Shown here: positions 1 to 6,475 of the stretch, in pieces | Numbering within the stretch: the first letter of the stretch is position 1 | Layout: each line of letters opens with the position of its first letter | From: Verrucomicrobiia bacterium | GTDB taxonomy: Bacteria; Verrucomicrobiota; Verrucomicrobiia; Limisphaerales; DTLC01 | Direction of reading: 5' to 3' | DNA: 6,475 nt | Assembly: GCA_025061935.1 (NCBI GenBank) | Contig: JANWZY010000174.1 | Location: 1-6,475, forward strand | Notes under the pieces: generated by a model | Told to the model about the DNA's origin: nothing | Seen by the model: only the letters and a program-made list of their open reading frames with translations | The model's database searches: none | Position numbers and translations under genes: made by a program

Positions 1-1380
1 GCGCGGGCTAATGCCGACCTTGTAAATGTGCGGGTTTTCGAACCTGCGATGCTCCGGTGGCAACCTGTCCGCGCGCGCCCGTGCGTACACCGCAGCAGCA
101 TGCACGTCCGGCAGCGGCTGCACCGGCGCACCGTCCTTAACGACAAGCTTTAGCAGCGGCTCTGAGCGCCACTGTGCCAGGGTGAGCCGGCGCGTCGGGT
201 CATGCGGGTCAATCATGCGGTCCGGGGGCGGCTCGTCCGCTAGATGAATTGCGTCCGCACGGAACCATCCTTCATCATCGTAGTATCTTGAGACAGCTTT
301 GCGTCCTGGCAATGTTTGCTTTGCCAGTCCGGCGGCGTATTTCATTCGCGGTTTGCCTCCGCACTCGGCGAGCTTGTACACGCCGTCGAGCGCGCCGTCC
401 GGATGCCCGACGGCCAGTGCCGTGCCGATGCCGAACACGTCAATCGGCGCGCCCTGCTCGATCAAACTGCGGATTACGTATTCGTCCAACTGATTCGACA
501 CCACGATTTTGACTTCGCGCAGCCCTGCGGCGTCCAAAGCCTTACGCACCTCGCGCGACAGCCACGCAAGGTCGCCGCTATCCAGCCGCACACCTGCCAA
601 CCGTTGCCCGCGCGCGGCAAGCTCACGTGCCACAACGATCGCGTTCGGCAGGCCCGAATGCAACGTGTCGTAGGTATCAAGCAGCAGCACCGTGTTTGAC
701 CCGTGCACTTGCGCGAATGCGCGGAACGCGGTCAGCTCGTCGTCGTAACTCTGCACGAACGAATGCGCCATTGTGCCCGCGGTTTGCAGGCCGTAGAGCG
801 CTGCAGCTTCCATGTTCGACGTGCTCGTGCACCCGCCAATGCACGCGGCGCGGCTCGCCCACAGCCCACCCAACCCTTGCGCGCGGCGCAATCCGAATTC
901 AGCCAACGCCCGCCCGTGCGCAGCATCTCTGCACCTGGCCGCCTTGGTCGCAACCAGCGTTTGGAAATTGAGCACATTCAACAGCAAGGTTTCAATTAGC
1001 TGCGTCTCGACGAGCGTACCCTCGACACGCGCGACCGGCTCGAGCGGGAATACCGGCTCGCCCTCAGCAGGCATCCAGATCGAGCCGCGGAACCGGAACG
1101 ATTTCAGATAGTCCAGGAAATCCGAGTCGAACCCCTGCTTGTGTAAGAATGCAAGCTCGGCGTCGCCGAACCTGAACTGATCGAGCGCGGCCACAAGTGT
1201 GCCTGCGCCGGCGAAGGTGGCGTAGCCGCCGCGGAACGGGAGCGTGCGGAAGAAGTAATCGAACACGGCCGGGTCGTGCGCGCGGCCGGCGCGCCAGTAC
1301 GCCCAAGCCATGCTAAGCTCATACCGGTCGGTGTACAGCCCCGACACGACCGGAGCAATTTCGCGCATCACCTGCGCCAT
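1..1380 (-). CDS. pncB: Nicotinate phosphoribosyltransferase, C-terminus cut by window edge
   Basis: Converts nicotinate and PRPP to nicotinate mononucleotide, with ATP hydrolysis, in the Preiss-Handler NAD salvage pathway; cytosolic. I translated 460 codons with no stop. Visible in order: the N-terminal family motif GLYTDRYELSMA (residues 14-25), GGYATFAGAG near 50, SNMEAA near 187, then GTMAHSF, where His206 matches the histidine that is phosphorylated in this family. Next come LLLDTYDT (about 230-238), GVRLDSGDL (about 261-270), VVSNQ near 292 and the phosphate-binding-type PIDVFGIGTAL (about 311-321). TLPGRK follows, and RFENPHIYKV near the end is typical of the long (about 450-490 residue) bacterial form. 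Probably only the last 10-30 residues are missing. The ATG at 1380 is the first usual start after the upstream gene's stop; ATG at 1368 (Met5) is an alternative. No clear Shine-Dalgarno is seen. It lies 51 bases after the redox-protein gene, probably in one operon. Confidence 0.95.
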   Translation of the reverse strand, partial: MAQVMREIAPVVSGLYTDRYELSMAWAYWRAGRAHDPAVFDYFFRTLPFRGGYATFAGAGTLVAALDQFRFGDAELAFLHKQGFDSDFLDYLKSFRFRGSIWMPAEGEPVFPLEPVARVEGTLVETQLIETLLLNVLNFQTLVATKAARCRDAAHGRALAEFGLRRAQGLGGLWASRAACIGGCTSTSNMEAAALYGLQTAGTMAHSFVQSYDDELTAFRAFAQVHGSNTVLLLDTYDTLHSGLPNAIVVARELAARGQRLAGVRLDSGDLAWLSREVRKALDAAGLREVKIVVSNQLDEYVIRSLIEQGAPIDVFGIGTALAVGHPDGALDGVYKLAECGGKPRMKYAAGLAKQTLPGRKAVSRYYDDEGWFRADAIHLADEPPPDRMIDPHDPTRRLTLAQWRSEPLLKLVVKDGAPVQPLPDVHAAAVYARARADRLPPEHRRFENPHIYKVGISPR

Positions 1381-1431
1381 GCAAAATAACTTACCGCAAT
1401 TGGAACGCGGGAGAAAGTAAAGGATCAGGCG

Positions 1432-1911
1432 CTAGCGTTCGTTGCTTTGCTCTTGGACGAGCCGGTCCCGCTGCAGCGCCTCTGCAGCCATTCGCGCAGC
1501 CTGACGCGTGAATTCAGCGCACTTGGCCCGTAATCCGTGCTCGATGAAATGTTTGTGGCCTTCAGGTGTATCGAGCCTGCAGCCTATCAGCTCGCGACAG
1601 ATGATTGTGCCGAACCGCGCTTCGAACTCGCGCATCAATTGTTGAGTCAGTTTGTGATTTGTTTCACGTGATCCGTTCGGGCTTGTGCGGCCTGTCGCAA
1701 GGCTGATTCCCATCACTGCGCCGGTCACGGCGCCGCACACGTTGCCAGTACGGGCCATGCCCCCACAGAAACCGGTGGCGACTTTGGGAATCAGCTCGGA
1801 TCTAATGCCGCAGCCTTCTGCGACCGCGGCGAACACACTTTCAGCGCAGCAGAACCCGGCTTGGAACAAGTCCTCGGCACGTGCCGCAACTTGTTCAGGC
1901 ACAATTTTCAT
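1432..1911 (-). CDS. C_GCAxxG_C_C family putative redox-active protein
   Basis: Complete 159-residue soluble protein with no signal peptide or membrane segment. It carries the family signature: FCCAESVF (20-27), EGCGI (32-36), a glycine-rich core FCGGMARTGNVCGAVTGAVM (48-67), CRELIGC (105-111) and KC at 130-131. The eight cysteines (21, 22, 34, 49, 59, 105, 111, 131) follow the family pattern. The family is annotated as putatively redox-active, perhaps binding metal or forming disulfides; no reaction is established to my knowledge. The start is ATG at 1911, because TGA-TGA lies in frame two codons upstream. A good SD-like AAGGAGAT (1944-1951 on this strand) sits about 32 bases from the ATG, too far to serve it, so initiation is unexplained. 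It precedes pncB by 51 bases with no terminator between, which suggests co-transcription. Family call is firm; function is not. Confidence 0.93.
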   Translation of the reverse strand: MKIVPEQVAARAEDLFQAGFCCAESVFAAVAEGCGIRSELIPKVATGFCGGMARTGNVCGAVTGAVMGISLATGRTSPNGSRETNHKLTQQLMREFEARFGTIICRELIGCRLDTPEGHKHFIEHGLRAKCAEFTRQAARMAAEALQRDRLVQEQSNER

Positions 1912-2606
1912 TGCTCATCAACGTCGTTCGGTCCTGTTTGGAAATCTCCTTGCCCCGACCACTTTTTGTAGATCGTAAAGGGCCCTCACGCAGTCCAAAC
2001 TTGGCCGGGCGGGCGGCACATGGTCAATTTTGATTGCAGATTTAAAGCTGGCTGGAAGCGCCAAAGCGCCCAACCGCTCTCGGGCTTTATTACACGCCGG
2101 TCCGGCGGTTCCAGTTACATAAACGCCGGATGGGCCGGTTGGCCGTTACTGTCCCGAGCAAGCTTTATGGCGGCCGCCTAATTGAGCGCCGGTAACGGCA
2201 ATATCGCGCGCGCCCGTAAACAGAACCGTCTTGCCGCGATGCCGGTTATCACCGTATGCAGCGGTACCGTCCAAGGCCTCGTGTCTAAGCGGAGCTTAGC
2301 CCTAGATACAAGCCGACTCAATTAGTCCAGCGAGCGGCCCTTTGCGTTGCGTTCGGACACGTCTTACCCCCACGCGCGGCAATAAGTATGACACATACCA
2401 GATCCAAGCCCGCGCAAAATGCTGAGTGTCATGAGGTGACTCTTCGGGCGGTGCTTCACGCACCACGGACTCGGCTGTGACCTGTGACTGTGCCAATGGC
2501 CACAAGAGTTGCCGGAAATCTGGCCAGCACATGACCTAGCCGTCCACGAGGCAAGTTGCAGCGTCGCTCGACACTGTTCCCTGAAGGAGCAGAGAATGCC
2601 CGGCAA

Positions 2607-2634
2607 GCTCAGCGTGGGGGGACACGCACTGAGC
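2607..2634. repeat. Inverted repeat (hairpin), first of an adjacent pair
   Basis: GCTCAG (2607-2612) is complementary to CTGAGC (2629-2634). Past one C-A mismatch, the inner GTG can pair with CGC, including one G-T wobble. The loop is rich in G on the plus strand. It is non-coding by my reading, and only six bases from the next hairpin. No function can be assigned; it may be part of an RNA 3' end or chance in GC-rich DNA. Confidence 0.4.
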
Positions 2635-2671
2635 AAAATGGTCAGCACCGGTCTGTGGCGGTGATGCTGAC
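2635..2671 (-). terminator. Possible weak intrinsic terminator, hairpin plus short T-run
   Basis: GTCAGCACCG (2641-2650) pairs with CGGTG-AT-GCTGAC (2659-2671), giving a 10-bp stem with a three-base bulge and an 8-base loop. Read on the minus strand the stem is followed by CATTTTGC, a short T-run. It lies about 420 bases past the stop of the repeat-protein gene, so it could end that transcript after a long 3' untranslated region. The T-run is poor and the stem is bulged, so this is tentative. Confidence 0.25.
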
Positions 2672-2868
2672 ATAGCAATGACCGGCCTGCTTTCCTCGAG
2701 TGTGGGCGTATTGTGGCGCGCCATTTCTCTAGCACTTAACCGCGCGCCCAACCGTCTTGTCCTGGAAGTGTGCTTTTGGCGGGCCGGTAAACTGTTCGCG
2801 TCGAATCTATTACACTCAGCACCTATGGGGTAGTTGAAGGGTTTGAGTGGGAGCAGGGCTCGTTCAAT

Positions 2869-2888
2869 AAACCGGGGCGGTTTTTCTT
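2869..2888 (+). terminator. Possible plus-strand intrinsic terminator
   Basis: AAACCG (2869-2874), loop GGG, CGGTTT (2878-2883), then TTCTT, so a 6-bp stem runs into a T-rich tail on the plus strand. No plus-strand gene precedes it. It would make sense only for an unannotated small RNA or antisense transcript. The stem has only three G-C pairs, and chance is a real alternative. Confidence 0.25.
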
Positions 2889-3091
2889 TGGCCCAAGTGC
2901 GGGATCTCAAGCAGTACGTGCATTACGGGTTGCGGAGCGCCCGCATTTTCCGATTGAAGAAGCTCGGGCATGTGTGTCGGAGTCGGCATTGCGGCGCAGT
3001 TGCGTGGGTGCGCCGGGGCTCAGTTAGAACAGTGACAGCGTGGCTTAGTCAAGCCTGTGGTGAGGTTAAAAAGCTACAGTGCGGTGGAAAT

Positions 3092-5458
3092 TTACTGGGT
3101 GATTGTTTCGGGGGCGATCTTCATCTTGCGCAACCATGTCTCCGCAGCGCGCTCGTCAACGCGGAGCCACGCGCGTGCCACGGTCAATACGGCGTTTTGG
3201 CGCAGGCCGGGGTCTTGGATCATCTCGACCCATTGCGCCGCCATTTGTGGTCGCTCGACTGCGACCTGCTGCACGTAAGACACAAAACCGAGGTCGCGAA
3301 TCGGGTTTGCAGGCAACGTGGCGAGCCATTGCCCGGCTTTCACCGGGTCAACGCTGGCCCATTGTGTGGTGACCTCTTGCAGCGCGGAGACCTTGATCTG
3401 GGGGTCGGCGAGGTTCCACACCCAGTTGGCTGCTGCGGCGGGGTCGTGCATGGCCCACTCGGTTGCGACGACCTGCACGGTCGCAGGCGGGACTTCAGCG
3501 GGTGCGAATCGCTCGATGAACGCAGCGGCGTCGGCGGGGGATTGCTCGGCCAGCACAGTTGCAATGCTGGACAGGAATTGACTGCGTTCGGCGCCAATTG
3601 GCATGTTTTGCACCTTCTGCAACGCGCCATTGAGGTCTTGCCGCGCCCACACGTGCGCAATACGCGCCAGTACGCTGCCACGTTCATCCGGGTTGGCGAA
3701 GTTCATGGCAAGCTCGACTGCCTTTTCCGGGGCCGAATACGCTAGCTCGGCTGCTATTGCGACTGCGGCGGCCGCTTTCAGCTCCGGCTGTTTCACCTGG
3801 TCGAGCCACGCGAGCGCGCCTCCGGAGTCTTCGCGGACCCATTTGGCCAGCGCGGTCTCGAGCACACGCGCGCGGCCTTCGGATTCGGCCAGTGACGCGG
3901 CCCAGTACACCGCCTGCTGCGGGTCGCTTTCGGCCATGATTTCAGCCACTGCTTCGTAAGCCATGCGCCGGCCCAGGCCGTCTGGCAGCGATTTGAGCCA
4001 GCTCAGCGTCTGGTGCGGGTCAACCTTCATAAAAGCCCGGGCAATGGCAGGCAGTGTCTCGAGTTGCTCGCGGCCCGGGGGCAACTCGGTCACGATCGAG
4101 GCTGCTAGGGCGGGGTTGTCTGCTGCGACTGCATTCGCTACCGCGTTCAAAGCGAGCCGCCGTTCGGACTCGGATTGCATGGCGCGCGCGCGTGCGATCG
4201 CGTTTGTGGGGTCAACAGTGGCGAGCTGCGCCAGCGCAGCTTGAAGCGTCTCGGTGCGGGTCCGGCTTTCTGGCAGTTTAAGCGCTGCATCGAGCGCTTT
4301 TTGCGGGTCGTCAAGTGCCCAGAGCATGATCACGTTGCTGAGCAATTCGTTTTTGGCGGCGCCGTTGGGCATGGCCTGGACGTATTCGAGCGCTTTTTCA
4401 GGGTCTGCATTTGCCCAGGTCGGCATCAGGAACCGAAGCGCGTTTTGGCGCGCTGTGCCTGTTGGGAGCGCATCCACAAGCTTGACTGCGGTTTCCATGT
4501 CCGACTCCGGCCAGAACTCGATCAGGGCCGTTATGGCGAGGTTGCGTTCTGCGCCCTGCGGCAACGCAAGCGCGTATTCGGCGGCTGCGCTCGGCTCGAG
4601 CGAGGCCCAGCTACTGAGGATTTGGCGCATGGCAAGGTTGCGGTTCGGGCCGGGTGGCATTGTAGTGGCCCATGCGAGTGCGCTTTTCGGATCGGCCATG
4701 CCCCAGGTGCGGAATACGGCTTCAAGCGCGGCCAACCTGTGCTGGAGTGGTAGGTTCAGCTTCTCGATTTGGGCGAGTGCTTCTTTCGGATTCGTCGCTG
4801 CCCAGGCCCCGAACACGGCTGCATAACTGCTTGACCGGATTTGCGGCGGGAGCAGTTTCACCAGGTCGAGCGCGGTCGCCGGATTGCTCCTTGCAAGGGT
4901 TGAGATGGCGTGATTCAAGAGTTCGTTTTTCAGTGGCGACGGCGGCAGGCTTTTGATCCACTCGACAGCCGGGTCCAGATCACGCCCCAACCATTCCTGC
5001 ACGGCGGCAACGACCAGCCGGTCGCGCATGACCGATGCCGGCCACTCAACAAGGAACGCGAGCGCGCCGACCGGGTCAATTACGCTCCAGCGCAAAATGA
5101 AAACACGACGCAACTCGTCCTGGACCGGCGACATTAGCGCGGGCTTGATCCCCTGCGCGATCTGGGCGAATTGCTCCGCGTTTAACGAGCCAAAGATTTG
5201 GTCCCATTCGGCTGTACGTCGCCACAGGCCTGCTTTGCATTCGCGGTTGATTCGCTCGATGATCTGGCCGATCGTAAGGCCGAACGCGACTTGGCCTTTG
5301 CCGGGGGCGGCCACGGGCATTTTTTTGTCGAGGGATTTTGTGCCGGGAACGGTATCGGCCGGGCCGGTTGCTTCCCGGGCTTGGAACGACTGCGTAGCAA
5401 GATACCCAGCGCAAGCGCCCACAGCGAACGCGACAATCAACTGAATCCCTTTTTTCAT
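3092..5458 (-). CDS. Exported solenoid protein with 20 tandem 32-residue helical repeats
   Basis: Complete 788-residue protein; function not recognised. Residues 2-3 are Lys-Lys, followed by a hydrophobic stretch (about 5-24) that is a signal peptide or membrane anchor. VGAC at 13-16 resembles a lipobox, so lipoprotein processing at Cys16 is possible. A Pro/Gly/Lys-rich linker (about 28-58) follows. Residues 60-127 form a divergent cap whose last part (about 109-127, ending RWSVI) matches a second half-repeat. Residues 128-767 are 20 repeats with consensus D1-P2-A5-L6-W8-L12-P13-G15-R18-A21-W29-A30, suggesting two helices per repeat and an alpha solenoid. Residues 768-788 hold a first half-repeat. 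There are no catalytic motifs; the likely role is a periplasmic or surface protein-binding scaffold (inference). ATG 5458 is the only usual start after the in-frame TGA at 5489-5491. No Shine-Dalgarno is present. Similar repeat proteins are, from memory, common in Verrucomicrobiota. Confidence 0.93.
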   Translation of the reverse strand: MKKGIQLIVAFAVGACAGYLATQSFQAREATGPADTVPGTKSLDKKMPVAAPGKGQVAFGLTIGQIIERINRECKAGLWRRTAEWDQIFGSLNAEQFAQIAQGIKPALMSPVQDELRRVFILRWSVIDPVGALAFLVEWPASVMRDRLVVAAVQEWLGRDLDPAVEWIKSLPPSPLKNELLNHAISTLARSNPATALDLVKLLPPQIRSSSYAAVFGAWAATNPKEALAQIEKLNLPLQHRLAALEAVFRTWGMADPKSALAWATTMPPGPNRNLAMRQILSSWASLEPSAAAEYALALPQGAERNLAITALIEFWPESDMETAVKLVDALPTGTARQNALRFLMPTWANADPEKALEYVQAMPNGAAKNELLSNVIMLWALDDPQKALDAALKLPESRTRTETLQAALAQLATVDPTNAIARARAMQSESERRLALNAVANAVAADNPALAASIVTELPPGREQLETLPAIARAFMKVDPHQTLSWLKSLPDGLGRRMAYEAVAEIMAESDPQQAVYWAASLAESEGRARVLETALAKWVREDSGGALAWLDQVKQPELKAAAAVAIAAELAYSAPEKAVELAMNFANPDERGSVLARIAHVWARQDLNGALQKVQNMPIGAERSQFLSSIATVLAEQSPADAAAFIERFAPAEVPPATVQVVATEWAMHDPAAAANWVWNLADPQIKVSALQEVTTQWASVDPVKAGQWLATLPANPIRDLGFVSYVQQVAVERPQMAAQWVEMIQDPGLRQNAVLTVARAWLRVDERAAETWLRKMKIAPETITQ
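3158..5077 (-). repeat. Coding tandem array, 20 units of 96 bases
   Basis: Encodes residues 128-767 of the solenoid protein: 1920 bases, exactly 20 x 96. Eighteen units are 32 residues; the third is 31 and the fourth 33, so total register is kept. Units are diverged at protein and DNA level, so this is an old array and not a recent slippage expansion. Best-matching units to the consensus are the fifth (starting DPKSALAW) and the eighth (starting DPEKALEY). The fourteenth to seventeenth and the twentieth are the most diverged at the L12-P13 turn. Confidence 0.9.
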
Positions 5459-5464
5459 GACGGA

Positions 5465-5492
5465 ATCATTGCCCGAACATGGGTTTCTTCAA
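5465..5492 (-). promoter_or_regulatory. Candidate promoter of the solenoid gene, possibly leaderless
   Basis: On the minus strand TTGAAG (5492-5487) and AATGAT (5470-5465) are 16 bases apart and match sigma-70 -35 and -10 boxes at four positions each. The -10-like box ends six bases before the ATG, so transcription would begin at or next to the start codon. This fits the lack of a Shine-Dalgarno. A promoter is expected here because a terminator lies just upstream, but these boxes are weak. Confidence 0.25.
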
Positions 5493-5497
5493 AGCCC

Positions 5498-5550
5498 TAA
5501 AAAACTGCGGGACGTTACGGTTGTTCACTCCGCAACGTCCCGCGTAGTTT
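5498..5550 (-). terminator. Strong intrinsic terminator of the beta-helix gene
   Basis: The core GGGACGTT (5509-5516) pairs perfectly with AACGTCCC (5534-5541). The stem extends inward by CGG/CCG after one mismatch and outward through GC and AAACT/AGTTT around a two-base bulge, about 18 pairs in all with a nine-base loop (5521-5529). On the minus strand it is followed by TTTTTT (5504-5499) and then A. It sits 33 bases past the beta-helix stop codon and 40 bases before the solenoid gene, so it separates the two into different transcripts. Confidence 0.88.
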
Positions 5551-5582
5551 CGACTTTGTCAGTCGGCCAAGATTAGACGCTG

Positions 5583-6475
5583 TTATCTGCAGGTGACCGT
5601 AACCGAATTGCCGGACCCGCCGGTAATGCTGTAGCAGCCGCCTGAGTTGTACTCGACCGTGCCGGCGCGCACGTGCGTGTTGTAAGAATCCTGCAGCCAG
5701 ATGCCGATGCCGCTGCAGTACCGTATCCAGCAATTGTTGATTGTGGCGTCACGGCTCTGGGTAAGGCTGAAGATGCCGCGCCCGCAACGGTTCGCGTCAA
5801 CATAGTTTACCGTTCCCCTCTGATTCGAGTTGGCGACGCGGAATCCGGCGTAGCCGCCGCCGTAATTGCAGTTGTACGCGTACACCGAGCTGCCGGACCA
5901 GTTGATCGTGTTGTTGAGCAGCAGTCCGCACCCGGCGGAGTTGTTGGCCGTGACCGTGCCCCAATAGAACCCGTCCACGGTGTACGTCTCGCAGCCGTGC
6001 GCAGTTGCGCCGTTGGCGGTGATGCTGTTGATGTTGATGTTCCTTGACCCGCCACCCTTGCTGTCGTCGAACCGGTAGATTAGTCCGCCGGTTACATCAC
6101 AGCTACAGCCGCTCAGGGTGATGCTGCTGCTGCTGCGGGACCAGATGCCGTACCGTGGTGAGCCAGTGATCTTTTGGTTTCTGATGGTCACGCCGCTTTT
6201 GTTATCGAGCTGGATCACCGAGATGGTGCCGCTTTGACCGTAGGACTGCGTGCCACCGTAATCGAGCACGAGACCGTTTTTCGGTGCGACACCGTAATCG
6301 GCTTCGCAGGTGCCGCTGTTCCGGATGTAGATTGTGCCGGAACTCATTGCGTTGATGCACGCCTGAATGGCGGCATTGTAACTGGTGCCGGTGTAAACTA
6401 CCGTACCATCAACTGTGCCGGTCCAAGTGCTGCCGGACCTGGTGACGTAAGCGGTTGCGCCAAGTGCAACTGTTG
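5583..6475 (-). CDS. Secreted right-handed parallel beta-helix protein, N-terminus outside window
   Basis: The frame is open to the window edge; 296 C-terminal residues are present, ending VTVTCR and TAA. The part upstream of the Met codon at 6347 reads as continuous protein, with a segment SYNAAIQACINA followed by GTIYIRNSGTC. This is the usual lead-in helix and first strand of pectate-lyase-like beta-helix proteins, so Met 6347 is internal. About eight rungs of 21-27 residues follow, rich in Asn, Gly, Ser, Thr and aromatic residues (for example SGVTIRNQKITG, ATINNCWIRYCSGIGIW, THVRAGTVEYNSGGCY), as in Beta_helix-type domains. Twelve cysteines are visible, suggesting disulfides outside the cytoplasm. 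I see no clear catalytic set for a lyase, hydrolase or epimerase; polysaccharide binding or cleavage is plausible but not shown. A signal peptide should lie in the missing N-terminus. Confidence 0.88.
   Translation of the reverse strand, partial: TVALGATAYVTRSGSTWTGTVDGTVVYTGTSYNAAIQACINAMSSGTIYIRNSGTCEADYGVAPKNGLVLDYGGTQSYGQSGTISVIQLDNKSGVTIRNQKITGSPRYGIWSRSSSSITLSGCSCDVTGGLIYRFDDSKGGGSRNININSITANGATAHGCETYTVDGFYWGTVTANNSAGCGLLLNNTINWSGSSVYAYNCNYGGGYAGFRVANSNQRGTVNYVDANRCGRGIFSLTQSRDATINNCWIRYCSGIGIWLQDSYNTHVRAGTVEYNSGGCYSITGGSGNSVTVTCR

Larger units (their letters stand above)
1912..3091. other. Long intergenic region without a convincing gene
   Basis: About 1.18 kb between the end of the repeat-protein gene and the redox-protein gene. 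Open frames of 76-124 codons exist on the minus strand (2302-2532, 2364-2735, 2536-2910). They overlap one another, show no recognisable motif and have unprotein-like composition, so I do not call them. It contains a pair of adjacent hairpins (2607-2671), a short hairpin with a plus-strand T-run (2869-2888), a near-perfect palindrome CGCCGG-T-CCGGCG (2095-2107), and a 7-bp stem at 2992-3015 (CGGCGCA/TGCGCCG) without a T-run. The part at 1921-2295 keeps one frame with a single internal TAA and could be a gene remnant. The promoter for the redox-pncB unit should lie near 1930-2050, but I could not pick a convincing -35/-10 pair. Confidence 0.6.

Noticed and set aside
316..699. 127-codon plus-strand open frame
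   Set aside because: Antisense to pncB, whose conserved motifs are unmistakable on the other strand.
2040..2280. GC-rich palindromic segment as a small transposable element
   Set aside because: No terminal inverted repeats with flanking target duplication were found; the only clear palindrome is 13 bases at 2095-2107.
2820..2885. tRNA-like stretch containing GTTCAAT
   Set aside because: I could not build acceptor, D and anticodon arms around it.
2302..2910. Minus-strand open frames of 76, 123 and 124 codons
   Set aside because: They overlap each other in different frames, and their Cys/His/Arg/Ser-rich composition lacks any recognisable domain or ribosome-binding site.
3042..3055. GGCTT-AGTC-AAGCC hairpin as terminator of the solenoid gene
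   Set aside because: The stem is only five pairs and no T-run follows on the minus strand.
2834..3745. 303-codon open frame on the plus strand
   Set aside because: It is mostly antisense to the solenoid gene, starts at TTG, and its translation is low in hydrophobic order with no family motif. It is a by-product of GC-rich third positions.
4175..4826. Two overlapping plus-strand open frames of 190-192 codons
   Set aside because: Both lie antisense to the tandem repeats and echo their 96-base period, as expected of shadow frames.
3158..5077. Regular 96-base periodicity as a CRISPR or satellite array
   Set aside because: The units are diverged, lack identical repeats with unique spacers, and are explained by protein repeats in one open frame.

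Overview
The window reads as a GC-rich bacterial chromosome segment in which every gene I can support lies on the minus strand. A large exported protein built from 32-residue D-P-x-x-A-L-x-W repeats, next to a secreted beta-helix protein, and the near absence of Shine-Dalgarno sites, recall Verrucomicrobiota or the wider PVC group. That placement is from memory of such proteins, not from a search.

Layout in transcription order, right to left. (1) 6475-5583: C-terminal part of a secreted, cysteine-rich right-handed parallel beta-helix protein whose N-terminus lies outside the window. It ends at a strong intrinsic terminator (5550-5498). (2) 5458-3092: a complete 788-residue protein with an N-terminal signal or anchor and exactly 640 residues of tandem helical-hairpin repeats (20 x 32), flanked by half-repeats. 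(3) 3091-1912: about 1.18 kb with no convincing gene. It holds several hairpins and a weak, stop-interrupted open frame that could be a gene remnant. (4) 1911-1432: a 159-residue C_GCAxxG_C_C family putative redox protein. (5) 1380-1: nicotinate phosphoribosyltransferase (pncB), lacking only its last residues at the window edge.

The last two genes are 51 bases apart with no terminator between them, so they probably form one transcript joining NAD salvage to a cysteine-rich redox protein. The repeat protein and the beta-helix protein are both envelope or secreted proteins but are separated by a terminator, so they are probably independent units. I found no mobile element, CRISPR array, tRNA or rRNA. 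The most unusual item is the 20-repeat solenoid. I cannot support a claim of a new multi-gene system from this window.
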